From: Mugil cephalus
Taxonomy: Eukaryota; Chordata; Actinopteri; Mugiliformes; Mugilidae
Direction: 5' to 3'
Length of the DNA: 64,000 nucleotides
Assembly (NCBI RefSeq): GCF_022458985.1
Contig: NC_061781.1
Coordinates: forward strand, 22,424,001-22,488,000
The translations under genes were made by a program, and so were the position numbers. Positions 49,477-62,800 of this stretch are shown piece by piece. The notes beneath the pieces were generated by a model, which saw only the letters and a list, made by a program, of their open reading frames with translations, made no database searches and was not told where the DNA came from. How positions within the stretch are numbered: position 1 is the stretch's first letter; each line of letters opens with the position of its first letter.

Positions 49477-49557
49477 GGTGGTAATTCAGTTGTATGATCA
49501 TTTTGGAGGATGTCGCAGCTACATCCTCCAAAATGATCATACAACTGAATTATCACC
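49477..49557. repeat. Near-perfect 37-bp inverted repeat with 7-nt loop
   Basis: Arms 49477-49513 and 49521-49557 are complementary over all 37 positions except one, which would be G-U in RNA. The loop is cgcagct. Complexity of the arms is normal, so this is not a simple-repeat artefact. Confidence 0.95.
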
Positions 49558-49558
49558 T

Positions 49559-49598
49559 ACAAGCTACATTGTAGCATTGTAGCTACATTATAGCTTGT
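49559..49598. repeat. Second adjacent imperfect hairpin
   Basis: acaagctacattgtagc pairs with the region ending at 49598, with 15 of 17 positions matching. It starts two bases after the first hairpin. Confidence 0.75.
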
Positions 49599-49904
49599 GA
49601 TGCTGTTTATCCGTATTGATCCCAGAGCTCAGTGACTAAAACATGTGTTGAACAACTCAATACAGTTCAACATTTCTGCGAGTCAACAGCCTCCAAAGTG
49701 AAAACAGTCGAATCAACATGTAATGTCCCTCAGTTATTTTGAAAAAAATAATCTGTGTATCATAACCCTCATGAAGCCAGACTGTGACGTCATAGCAAGC
49801 GGTAGTCTCCATGGTTACGGCCACTGAGTGGATAAAAAGTGACAGTTGAGCATGGAGATTAGCAGCATTAGTTTGAGTCATTGTAAAATTAATTTTTTTA
49901 AAAA

Positions 49905-50061
49905 ATGTGGAAGAGCTGTTCGATTGACTGTACCAACAGATTTGAAAAGCAGACGCAGATATATTTTTTCACAGATATTTTCGACTGCCAGCGAAAAGAG
50001 AAGTAAATGGATCGATGCACTACGAAGAAACAACTGGAATCCAGGCACACGTTCAGTGTAA
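49905..50061 (+). pseudogene. Second THAP-domain fragment, frameshifted
   Basis: From ATG 49905 one frame reads MWKSCSIDCTNRFEKQTQIY and then FFTDIF. After a one-base shift the next frame continues STASEKRSKWIDALRRNN and WNPGTRSV. Together these give the THAP motif order (C-x3-C, N/R, W, R-R-x-x-W-x-P). A stop follows at the point where THAP genes read V-C-S-x-H-F. It lies in the arl5a-neb interval. Confidence 0.55.
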
Positions 50062-52989
50062 GGTAATAATAAGTTACAGTCGACAGTAACTATTTCAGTT
50101 CCAACAATAAATAACAATAAAACGATAAATAAACGGAATATTTGCGACAATTCCTCGTCATCCTTGTAACGTCCGGCCTGCGTGAGGCTAACGATACTTC
50201 TCAGTGGAGCTGTTAGCGTTAGCATCTTTTATTTAGCTACATTTAAATGGAACAGAGGCTAATCCACTTTTTCCAAATAAAGGGGTACTGTAGTTGTATA
50301 AAGTACCAAAAGGTCAGACTTTAGCAGAAGTATAGTATTTCACAGCGTTGAAATCAGGTCCATATGAATGTCAGAAGAATTGATTTCTGGTCATATGTCA
50401 ATGTTCGTGGACCATTTGGTAGTTTGTATAGATCATTGTTGAGTCCAGTTGTCCTTAATTTGATTTGATAATCCACATTTTCCCTGGTCTGCCTGTATTT
50501 GCTGATACATTACACCATGTTTTTGCCACTCAGTGGGCGTGGCCGCGGGTCAAAGTGACGTCAATGCATAACCCCGATTCCTAATTCATCTGCCAAAATC
50601 AGAAAATTAGCACTGACCTAACCCTCACCTTAGGTATCTCCTGTTTGCAATAGATCTATAGAGGCTTATGAGCCGTGAAACAACAACCTGTCCTGATGGA
50701 GCTGGCTCACCCTATTGCTGATCAACCGGTTTAATTTTGGACTTTGTACCTCACAAGGATTTATTGTGTTCTTTGGCGTTAGTGGGGTAAGATTTACACT
50801 TGGCAGTGTTTATGTTGTGGTTGTCTCCCTTGCAGCTGTTGTGTTTTTGGTCCCACTGGTCATCGGTCACTTTTTCCAGTGACTAAGCATCATGTTGCCG
50901 TCGTCCCTGGGTGTCTTTACCGTTGGGAATTCATTCTTTTGGCTACGACAATCATTAAAAAGCTCCCCTATGACATCTGAATTTGTCGAACATGCAATAT
51001 TTTCGTGGCCTGAACAGTTTTTCCCCCACCTATTACTCATTTCTTTCTTTAGGAATGTGTTTCTGTTGAACTTGAATATCATTATTTCAACGACAAACAC
51101 AATGTGTACGTTTCTATTTGGGTCAAAAGCTGAAATATCCAAGATGAGAATCTGAACGTCAACCCTTCAACATCTGCCTTCTTATCAACTTCTTGATGAT
51201 GATGATGATGATGAAGTTTATGGGCTGTGTAAACATGACGGTTACTTTTCCATCCTGGAAAAAGTCTTGTATTGTTGACAAATCTATTAAAAGGATGTCA
51301 TAAACCATTTGTAGATGTCATGAGCAGGAGGTGAACTCAACTTTTAAAACACGACTGTTTTTCATTTTATTTTATTTTAATTTTACAAATCAGGTGAGAT
51401 CAGGGCTGCAGGGATGTTGCTAATGAGGACCAAGCAGCAGTCGTCCGGTGCATCACAGAATGAAGGGACATGACCACATTCAGGAGACGGGGAGACATTC
51501 AGCTGCCGCTGTCCGTCTCGGTCCCCGGGATAGCTCCCTTCTCCTGGCGCAAAGAGCGAGAGTAAAGATATGACATACCAGAGAGATACAAGTGCAGACT
51601 TTTCATCCTCTGTCTTCAGTCCTCTGCGTGTTCACAGTATAATGCAGTGAAATTTAACCGTATATTCAGCTGCACAGTGTTATTAGAATATCAAGAAATT
51701 GATTTTTGGTATATTTATAAAATTCAAAAGCTTTATGTGCACTCAAAACACATGAACCCCGAGTGGCCTCGTTGTCGTTTGTCCTGTGAGGTGTTAAATT
51801 GAAATATTTGGGGTTAATTTTTTTTATTATGAAGAGATAATATGTGAAAACTGTAAGAATATAGTGTAGCATCTAGAGGTAGAAGACGCCAGAGCCATAC
51901 GGAAATATGCAGTACATCCAAACCTTGTTCATATCCTCAAAGAACATTTAAAGTTGTAAGTTCAAGTAAAAATACCAGTTTCAGTGCTATGGAAAGTGTC
52001 CACAATGATGAAACTCATGCAACCATACAGTGAGGAGTAGGATGAGTGTTTCATTAGCACGGGAACATCACATCACATCAACAACACTGCTCGCACAATA
52101 GGGTAGATGTTTTCTATCTGATGTCTTCGGTCTTCTTTCCAAATCATTACTCATCCGCAGGCTCATCCTTACCCTATTAGCATTGGTGAGTCATAATAAT
52201 AAATGTTAAGTAGCTGTTCACTTGTGGTTCATATTCTGTTCCTCGTCTTGTCCGTCAGGTCGCTCCGTTTGATATTGACCTGATTTCTCGACAGGACGCA
52301 GCCAGCTCAGGGTCAGCTGACAGATGACCTCAACAGATCTGACACTCGCAGCCACGCTTGGGCCCCCGAAGCTGGTCACGTGCTGTTAATGAATTAATAA
52401 TTAACAAAAGACAGTCGCGCTAATTGTCGACTTCCCACAACCGCTGCACTGTCATTCACTCTGGGTGGGTCTGTTGTAGTTTGTCTTCTTGAGAACCCGC
52501 CACTCATGCCCCCGCTGCCTTCCTCATAACTGTACCGCTGATGCATTAGCCTCAACAGGTGCTCCTTTCTGAAAGGATCACTTAGGTATATTTAGATTTT
52601 GAAACCTGAGAGTGCTGGCCCCTGATTGGCTGCGTCAGCCACATGATAACCTGGGTACAAACCGCAGCTGTGTGCTGTCGCCCAGCGTTTCTCTGGAGGG
52701 AAGCTGGTGAGGCTTTGGCGGCTTGGGACACCATTAAACTTTATCGTAACTGGTAAGCAAAGGAAAGGATTAAAAGAAAGAAACAAACAAAAAAATGCCC
52801 TGCAAATATCTATCTATCTACACCTTGCATGGCTTTCCGTCTGCTCGGATATCCTTTGTTTCCATCCTCTGCTGCCATCTGCATCCAGGAGATACTGACT
52901 GAGGAATAAGGAGTGCTAACTCTCCGTTGCACAGTGAAGGAGTAACCAAACTGATCTGGAAGACCCAAGCAAGATCAGACCAGCCCCAC

Positions 52990-53440
52990 GTTTGGATGTA
53001 TCAGAAGTGTCAGCTGCAGCCTGGCCATCTTCTTCCCAAAACCTTCGCAACCTCTTGCCTATTTTTGTTGTTCTTCTAACTCTACCGCTCTTTTGCTGTT
53101 TTTATTAGAAAAGAAAACCACATTTTATTTTAAAGACAGGGCAATCAAGTGCTAAAAAAGGTAGTTAGTATGTCATCCTATATTTAACCTGCAGCCTCAG
53201 AAGGCATTGCATCTCCATCTGCTAAACAGAGTCAACCAATCAGGCCGTGGCATTGGCTTACATGTCAAATAGCTGGGGCACTGTTGGGCAGCTGTCGCCA
53301 GCCTTCAGCCAGGAGGCACAGTTCTTTGAGCCGTGTTGTGGCATGTCGGGGAGGAGGGGTGGTCGTCACACATTCAAAGGCAGGGGGCCTATTATAATAC
53401 GCTCAGCGTCTCACCTTGCTAATCTACCCTTCTCCCCTGT
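52990..53440 (+). promoter_or_regulatory. neb: Candidate neb muscle promoter or enhancer
   Basis: A MEF2-type site CTATATTTAA is at 53178-53187, with CAGCTG E-boxes at 53011-53016 and 53289-53294. A TATAAT lies near 53393, about 430 bp before the first coding exon. This combination is expected of a skeletal-muscle promoter, but single short motifs are weak evidence and the transcription start is unknown. Confidence 0.3.
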
Positions 53441-53826
53441 CTGATTATTGATTGACACTGTCGTTGAGGTGTTTCACATTTTACTGTTCTGTTTAGGGGC
53501 TAATCACAAAAGTCGGACTATCAGTTTGAGACCCTAGTGGATGGCAAGGGAGACTTCGTTACTGTCAGGAAATACTGCGGGAATCTTTTGCTGGTATGAC
53601 AAGAACATGGATTGAACATCAGTGTTTTGTTGTTGTTTCACAGTTCATTTTTTTTGCATGTGTTTGCTGTTTGTTGTTATTATTATTATTTTTAATGAAG
53701 AATTTGGGGAGGGCTCCGGGGAAGCATCCTAAAATACCCCTGCAGCAGATGTCCTATCATGTCTCGTCTAAGCCCCAGTACATAGTAATTTTATTTTATT
53801 TCATTGTGTGTAGAACCGTACCAAAC

Positions 53827-53892
53827 ATGACGGAAGTAGTGGAAGAATATGAGGAGTATGAGGAGGAGGAGGAGGAGGAAATCATCGAGGAG
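53827..53892 (+). CDS. neb: neb coding exon 1, acidic N-terminus
   Basis: 22 codons, [20 protein letters not shown] then EE, resembling the acidic Glu/Tyr start of mammalian nebulin. The exon itself begins at 53814 after a TAG acceptor (tgtgtgtag), so a 5' non-coding exon lies further upstream. Donor gtcagt. Confidence 0.85.
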
Positions 53893-56800
53893 GTCAGTGG
53901 ACATCTTTGTAAATTCATTGTAAAATTCCAAAATGCAGGCCTGTTTTTTGTTTTTTGTTTTTTAATTTTACTCCCATTAGCATCCTCAATAAGTTTTTTG
54001 TCAGCCTACATTTATAATGATTTGAAAACTATTTAATTCATCAGATAGAGTTAGTTATCTGCTGGATACGTGGCAGACTCTATGAATAGTTAAGTCAGTG
54101 ACGAGTCTCCTTCCAGTCAGCAGTTCGTGTAATGGGCCATCCGCGTCTGCTGGTATATCCTGTTTCAGACGGACACCTTCTGATGAGTTTAAAGTGCTCG
54201 TTTGGCCTAAACCCTCAACTCTAAATTCATTTTATCGACGTCCTGAAGAAAGTGCAACTACCCGAGTCTTCGCCTTTTTTGGCAAACAGACATGAAACTT
54301 TGAGTCTTGTGATATAATCATTACTAAACAGCCAGGTGAAGTTATCTTTTTTTTTCCGCAGACGCCAGCACATAACTTTACAACATTCATTCAACTGGAA
54401 TTTAACTGCGGGCCAACATCATTCTAATCTATTAATGGCCACATTTTACAATATTGTAAAAGCTAGAACAGACTGTGCTAAATTTGGATCACATACAACT
54501 TCTGCAGGTTTCTGCCAGAGTCCAGATGTTTTTTCTTCTGAATTATTTGATTAAATCTCAGGAGACTGTGATATTTTTTATCCTGCATTTTTTCAAATCC
54601 CTCTTGTGTATGAAATACTGTGGTGTCACACTGTGCCAGTGTCCGATGGAAGAGTGAAAACAGAAGGCTAACACTTAGTCCCATATTTCCTGGTGAAATA
54701 GGATTAAAGTTAACCTCGTATTTGTTCATTCTTAATATTGCTGATATCTTATAGGGGAGGCCGAATGGTGTCGTGACATAATACGTCAACAAATTGTTGT
54801 TTATTTAAACCATTTACCTCCAATATAACATATCAACATTTTGGAAGAGATTTACCATCTTTACTGCAAAGATGTAAATCGTTTGGGAGGTGGGATACGT
54901 GGAAAAATCAATACACTCTGGTTTCACTAGTACTTTCATCTATACTGTGGAGAAAAATTGCATTTGTTCTCAGAAAGAAGTGAGACGGCTTCGTATTTAA
55001 TCTACAGAATGGGGAGAAACATAGTCCTGCTCAGGCCTTATATATTAAGAAACACACAGTCACAAGAAGTTAGAAATCAGTAATGATCATTTGTCTTTTA
55101 TAACCATCTACTCTATATTTTTTCCCTCTTAGCTTAAAAAAAATGACCCAACTTCAACAGGGTGGAGTGTAGAGTCCATGTCTGGCTTTCAGACAAATTT
55201 AGAAGTGAACTTCTGCAGCACATTGGCAGAGAGATGGAGTGGAGGAAGATGTAGAAAGAAAGAAAGGAAGAGAGAGTCTTTCTGACAGCCTGGACGATGT
55301 TAACGCCACAGAGCTAGAATTTTTCTTAGGGAAAGTGAAAGCGCAGAGATACACGGTTCTACGACTATGGTTCTCTCCTGTCTGATCGATGCAGATATTG
55401 AAGCCTCTCACACATGTTGGTTAAAATGATTGAGATGTTCTTTCGCTCAGCTCTGGTTGTTCATAGATTTCAGGTATGTTTGAAGGATCATAATGTACCA
55501 GTTTATCTACCTATAAAAAGTTTCTCTGACCTACTGGAGGGAAGTGTATTTCAGGCAGGCTGCAAGTTAGGAATCCTATTCATGGAACAGTACATATTCC
55601 AGTGTGGGAATGATTGGAAAAGCACGGCCAATGGTATTATTCATACAAATAATAAAACCTGTCTCTTTTATTTGCAAGTTTAAGACAATAGAGATCATAT
55701 GTAAACTATTTTAAACAATTTTTACCAATAAAAAGTAGATTTTCAAAGAGCTAAATTCTAAACCAGAATTGAACCGATTCCATTAAATGGGGGGTAAATC
55801 TTTTTGTAATCTGGGTGAACCAATCCCATAAACCCACAAAAGGCTGCAAGCGAACAGACGTGGAGATTATCAAGCTGTCCAAATGAGTTTGTGTACCACC
55901 GCTGTGCTGTAGCAACTGATAACGGGAGCAATGATCTACGAAATGACGAATGAGAATAGAATTATTGTCATGTGAGCGTCTGGTGTTTATAGACTCGGCG
56001 AGAGGATCAAAGATTTAGAGCCGTCGGGCTCAAATAGCGCCAAGGATATTAATACGACTTTATCTTTTGTATGATACAAGCTTAGCTAGAAATTACATCA
56101 TGCTGTAGTGACCTCTGGGGATTGTAGCCTTCTGTTTGAGTGGACTTTATAACAACAAGTTACAACAAAAATCCCAGATGGTGAGAGGCTAGCAGCTAGT
56201 GGTGGACGGATGGAGGGAGGGAGGGATGGATGGATGGATGGATGGATGGAACACCAGAGCTGTGGAAAAATCACCCTCAATCCACAAAAAGGAAAAAAAA
56301 ATACTTTGCTGTTTCTCCCATAACTTGTTTTGAAAACAGAGTGTTTCCTATATTTGTAATATGTTGCGCAGACTACATCGACGACTGTCACTGAGCACAA
56401 GACTCAGGTCTTTCAGGTAAAACACCTCCTCCCAAGGCGCGACAGTTCAATGGGCCGGGGGTACCCTTTGTTGTCCTTTTGTCTTACGCTGGCTCCGCCC
56501 ACTTGTCTGCATGAACGTACGTGATAAGATGCCACTTTTGTTTCAGGGCCTTTACAGCTACATTAGAAAGCAGTTAAAGCAAAGCATGAACCAGAATAAT
56601 ATGTAATAAGCAGAGCTGTTGTAATTTTGCTTCTCAGTCACCAGATGAGTTACTGTCCTGTATCCTGTTGCTGAGGCTGTAATAATGCATGCAGCACATT
56701 GGTCTCACATTTATCGTAGAAGCTACCTGTTATTCAGCTTCCCCCCCTCTCCTCTTGCCTTGTGTTTGTCTCTCCTTCAGTCACCCCTCGTTCAGCATGA

Positions 56801-59800
56801 TTTCAGTAACTCCATTACTCTCACTCACTCACTTCCATGTAGAATAAATTAGTGCTCCAGTTATCGAAGGTGAGTAAGTACAGTCATGGGTTTTATTGCA
56901 GACTTAGAGAAGTAACATCAGTTCGCTAAGAGGCTCTTGTTCTACCACGACAATGCCACACTGTTATTTCTACCTTTCTTTATGTTTATTTATCTTTGTT
57001 AGTCAGAAAGTTAACTGCATTTCACCTCTGTCCTCCTCCAGTCTGGACTGCCCACCAGGAAAGTCAGGAAGAAGGTCAAGGTGGACACTTCCAAGTTCAT
57101 GACTCCATACCTGGCCCACAGCCAGAAGATGCTGGAGCAGTTCAGCCACGTAAGGAACAAGTCTGAGCCGAAAATCAACCCAACACCAGCCGATAGTTTG
57201 TCTTCCAGATGTCTTATATTTCCTTCTTTGTGTGTGTGATCATTTTATCTGTTTCCCCTGCATTCAGAATATGTACCGGAAGGCTTATGACCTGTCCAGA
57301 GGGACTCCTCCGGCTCTCAGCACTGAGACCCCTGAGATGATCCGCATCAGGAAGGCCCAGGAGCAGCTTAGTGAGGTACCGTGCTCCTCAGGACTGTCCT
57401 TCTAGTTTTATCCCAAAGTTTAAGAATAGAACAGAATGGGATGCCCTTTATTGTCATTAGGCAATGTAATACAAGATTGAAGAGCTTCTCCTTTTTAGTG
57501 CAAAAACAGAAGTACATACAAAATATTGCAAAAAGGTATTATTCAAAAGAGAAAGTTAAAATACTAATAAAATACAAAAATTATTAAACAAATTCTGAAT
57601 AAAACGAGTAAAACAACTCACTCACTCAAACACATGTGGCCTTCAGGTTAAATACCGCATGGAGGGGAATAAGGCTCGGACCACCAGCATGTACGACGGC
57701 GAGGCCAAGGAGATCGCCCACGTCAAGCGAGTGTCCGAACTGATCAGCAAGGTAAGCTACCTGAACTGACACCAATACGCAAAGGCTGAATAAATGAATA
57801 AATATATATCGTTAACGCTGTTGTTGTTGTTGTTGTCGTTTATCTCTCATAGGTCCTGTACAGGCAGAAGTGGGATGAGACTAAGGACCGGTACCTTCTC
57901 CCTCCCGATGCTCCTGAGCTGGTTCTGGCTGTGAAGAATGCTGCTAACTACAGCAAAGTAGGTCCAACGTGACCCCAAAAACAAACCAAAAAAAAAAAAA
58001 AAAAACAGTTGTTGTAAGAATAAACTTCTTATTGATGACTTTGCACCTTTTTTAGAAACTTTACACGGAGGCCTGGGATGAAGAGAAGACGATGTACTAC
58101 CCTTACTCTGACAGCCCTGAGCTGCGCAGGGTGGCCAAGGCTCAGGAGGTCCTCAGTGATGTAAGCTGAACTCACCATCAATACACACGGCTCAGCTGCA
58201 ATACATGATAAAAACATGGTGATCCAACACTTAGAAAAAAAAAAAATCAGGTCAGCTGTGATTTATCATGTTTGTTTTATCATGCTTTAATTTTTTTCTT
58301 TTATGCTCCATTTGTTTGTGCTGATTCTGACGTATCATAAATAGCATTTTCCACTCAACCACCAAAGCAATTAAAAAACACTTCTTCTTCTTCTTCTTGT
58401 TTTTTTGCTGGTGCAGGGAAATCAATGAGGTCACGTATCGATGCCGTAGAATTAACCACGTCTGTAAATTTTCCCGCTGTCGTGTGCTTCCCTCCGCAGA
58501 TTCACTACAAGAAGGGCCACGATGAGCGCAAGGCCAAGTACACCTCCTTGGCCGATCCTCCCGAAGTGGAGCTGGCTAGGAGAGTCGCCCATCAGCGCAG
58601 TGACGTGAGTAGAGCGCAATTAAACTGTTTGAGATTTATGTTAAAAAAAATAGAAGAAAGAAACATGCAATATATTCAAAAAGGTATCTAGTCCCACTCC
58701 TTCTCCATCAGTTGTTCAAATTTCTTTACTTTTTCTTGCTTTGGTTGTTTTGGTCGTTTTTTTATTTTTATTTTATTGATTTATTTTGTTGGGACAGTGC
58801 ATATTAATGGACTGTACATACACAATGTATTGTAAATTAGCATTACATGCTAAATTTCATCCGCAGTCCCCAACAACAAACATATATGTGGGAATTTTAC
58901 TTCTCTCACTCAGGAGATGTCAAAGCTTCTCAGGAAATAGGAACTTTAGAGGTTCAAAACTGTCCTTCACACCTAACCAGGGCCCTCAGTCACTGCTGGG
59001 GATAACCCACCACCTGCTTCCTGATATTAGTAGCCGCTCTAATCTGGAAAGGAGAGGCTAACAATAGGTTCAAAGGATTCCCATCATTCCTAATGTGTTC
59101 TAATAAACATATGGAGATATTTGTGGATCTGCTCTGCTAAAATAACACGTTTCCTTTTGGTCATTTGTTCTCCCACAGCTCAAATACAAGGAAGATTACA
59201 ATAAAAATGTGAAGGGTCAGTGGTGCGAGACGCCCTACTTCGACGTGGCCATTGCCAGGGTCGCAATGGACAACCTCAGCAATGTAAGAGCTCACCGACG
59301 CAAAGGACAGGATCATCATGCAATGACTTTTAATTTGTGCGTTTTCCCATCTCTAACTGTTGTGTACGTCCTCTTTTCAGAGAAAATACACGCAACAATA
59401 CGAGGAAATAAAAGACCAAATTTATTTCATGCAAACAGACACGCCCGTTTACTCCACAAACAAGAAGGCTCGCATCGCTGCTAGTGAGGTGAGCGCACAA
59501 ACATGCCCCAACACGAAGGTATCAGAGTATTTTTATAGGCCCTGTCTCATGTGGAAGACACGACAGAGAGTTGACCCGAGTCTGAGAGAGGAGCGTGAGT
59601 CAACGGTCCGCTCTGACGCAGGGACACACTGCATGACTGAGAGATCTCCATTTGTGTGGCTGCAGAAATTCTCAGCGTGTACATTCACCGCTACACAAAA
59701 ACAATACGCAAAAACAGTGTGAAGAGGCCTTTTTCAGTTCCAGCGTACCTCATAGCCACCCACACCGTCGCACGCACAATGCAAACATGCACCGTGAATC

Positions 59801-62800
59801 ATCAACGCAGTTTCATGTCTTTTCACTCCGATATGTTTCTGGTTTTAGGTCCAATACAAGAAGGACTATGAGAAGACGAAAGCAACGTCCGACTACAACA
59901 CGCTTCCCGCCACGGAGAATCCTCTCCTGAGACAGCTCAGATACGCCGGCACCATCCTCAGTGATGTAGGTTACCTGAAGAGGCCTGTGTAGAGAGGAAT
60001 TTAAGAAAGATAACCAAAGGAAAACAAATTTAGTACTGTAGTTTAGCATTTCTAGTCTCTCCTTGAGAAGGGAGACTTCTAAGGTACTGCAGCTTAAAGC
60101 ATGGGTCTTCAACAAGGGTCTCCTGCAGTACAGCAGAGGTACTGCAGGGAGGTCGCAAAATTTTTGGTTGATTAGATATTTGTTATATATATATATTTTT
60201 TTAATTTTCCCCACAATTTTGCCCCACAAATTTAAATTTCTTTAAATACACATTAACAAAAATCCAACATATTTTATGATGTTAGTATTTAGCTGTGTTT
60301 AAAGTTAAAGCTGTCAAGAAAATAATTGTGTATATATAAAATTGTCCGATAAAGAAAATAATTAATATTATTAAATTACTATTGAATGCAAAATGATAAT
60401 AATAATAATGTATATTTATAAATGGCACTAGTTTAGTATAGAACACATATAGTAGGTAGGGGGTCCTTGACCTGAAAAACATCCCCTGACTTAAAGGATA
60501 AAGTGACTTCTGAAACAGTGTCATCTATGTGAATTGTAATATCAGTTTTATTAGAAGTCACTTTTTGCATACAGTGAATCAGCTGAAAACATAAGGATCT
60601 AATTAATTTAACCTTAATGTTTTTCATTTTGCCGTTTTCTTTGCGTTCTGTGTCATAACATGCAGTGTATTTATGCAACTGGACATGCATTTCTTAAGCT
60701 TTTATTTTTCCCCCCCTTTTCTTCTCCTTCTTTCTTCTCATATTCACTTGCAGAAAGTCTATAAGGCTAGCTATGAGAAATCCAGGGGATTCAGCATCAA
60801 CTACTGTGACACGCCCAAGTTTCAGATGGACTCCGTACTCAAAAAGTTCACTGATGTAAGTATGCTCAGTCATTACAAATTCTTTCTTTTATGTAAATTA
60901 CGTGAAGTTTTTTTTTTTTTTTTCTGGTTTGAAATACTTTTTGTTCTTCCTAATTTCAGGCCCATTACAAAGATAAGTATGACAATGAGGTGAAGGGCCA
61001 CTACATCGGCAGCTATGAAGACCTCTATATGCTCCACTGCCAGAAAATGGAGGAAATGAAGAATGAGGTAAATTGTCGTGTTCTTTTTATTTTTCTATTC
61101 TATTTTTTTTGTATTAGTATTATTTCATTGTGTGGCCATTGTGTGTTTCCTTACAATTTACACATTTCCCCCTCACAGCAATTATATAAATCTGAATATG
61201 AAGATATAAAAACCAGATGCTTCTTCCCTCAAACAATTACGCCTGAATACGAAGCTACAAAGAAGCTTGAGCAGTGCAAAGATGTGAGTAGTCATGACTA
61301 ATAAGACACGCACACACACAAAAAAAAAGATTTGTGTTGATATAATTTTAGTATTCTTACATGTGTTTTTTTATTACTATCTTATGGTTTTCAGAAAGCT
61401 TACAAGTTACATCCAGACAAAGTGAAATTTACACAAGTGGTAGATTCACCAGTCTTGGTTCAAGCCGCCATCAACGCCAAACAGCTAAGTGACGTAAGTA
61501 CCACATTTTGGATGGCCTCTTCTTCCGTGTTAAATCAAAATGCATTATAATGTACAGTAAATTAGCCCTACAAGGTTGCTCTTGCTTGGATATCATGAAA
61601 AAGGTTCATATGAGCTTGATGTCAATGTAATTATTTTTTTTACATTCTCCGTTTATTGACTTAAATTGCTACAATCATGGCCCTAACGCTGTAGATCAAA
61701 TTCTCCTGCATATGCAGATCACCTTTAAATGTGCCCAATCATCCACATAGCCCAGCTGTCTTTCTTTCTATGGGCACCATGGAAACTGGAGAGCCATTTC
61801 TCTGTAGTATAAATAGAAACAAGCATTCAGTTGGCCCAGAATAAACCCTCTGATCAGTGAGGGGCTGGGGAGGCAGGGGATGGAGCGTCTACGCCTCTCA
61901 GATTGAGCGCATCCGATGCTCTACTGCCCTCCAGTGACAGAAAATCTAACAACACTTTACCTGAACAAATATCTTAAAATTCACTATGTGCAACCTGGAG
62001 AAATACTCCGAAAATAGAAAAGGAACTAATGTTATCACTCTGTTCTTTTTGCAGTTAAACTACAAGGCGAAGTACGAGGAAATTAAGTTCAAGTCACACC
62101 TGCCCCCAGACTATCCCTTCTTCATCCAGTCCAGAGTCAACGCTTTTAACCTCAGTGATGTGAGTAACTGCTAATTTCAGTAAAAAAAATAAAAATTTGA
62201 GCGCTGTCTGCTTTCAGTTTCCTGACTGTTGTGATTTTCTCCTTAAAGAACTGCTACAAGTACGATTGGGAGAAAACCAAAGCGAAAAAGTTTGAGATCA
62301 AGGGCGACACCATCTCGATCCTTGCTGCCCGCGCTCACACGAATATCGCCAGTGATGTAAGTGTGATACCCTATCATGTTTTCACAATTTCTTGCTTGCT
62401 CTATAATTTTAATAATTTACTCCTGAGTCACATTTTGTTCATCTTTATAGGTTAAATATAAAAAAGAGTATGAGAAGAACAAGGGGCAGATGGTTGGAGC
62501 CCTTAGCATTAACGACGATCCCAAGATCTTACACTCTGTTCACGTGGCTAAAATCCAGAGTGATGTAAGTCATTATCTCTATTATCTATAAAATTATCAA
62601 AGTTGAGAACAAGGACAAGGACACTATTTGGACGATGTCTTGTCCTCCACAGCGTGAATATAAAAAGGACTATGAAAAGATAAAGACCAAGTACCACGCA
62701 CCTCTGGATATGATGTCAGTCACATTAGCCAAGAAGTCACAGGGGATTGCCAGCATGGCTGGCTACAGGAAAATCAACCCCAACTACTTCCTGCCTTACG

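Larger units (their letters stand above)
48246..53813 (+). other. arl5a-neb intergenic region and neb upstream region
   Basis: No protein gene supported. Contains the large hairpin at 49477-49557, a second weaker hairpin at 49559-49598, the THAP fragment at 49905-50061, a (GAT)n run at 51197-51213, and a complex block at about 52230-52580 with TTAATGAATTAATAATTAA-type sites. The 5' non-coding exon(s) of neb should lie in the right part but I could not place them. Confidence 0.6.

Noticed and set aside
53596..54036. 146-codon frame overlapping the first neb exon
   Set aside because: Only the part from 53827 is nebulin-like. Upstream there is an acceptor at 53813, and downstream there is a donor at 53893 followed by hydrophobic intron translation.
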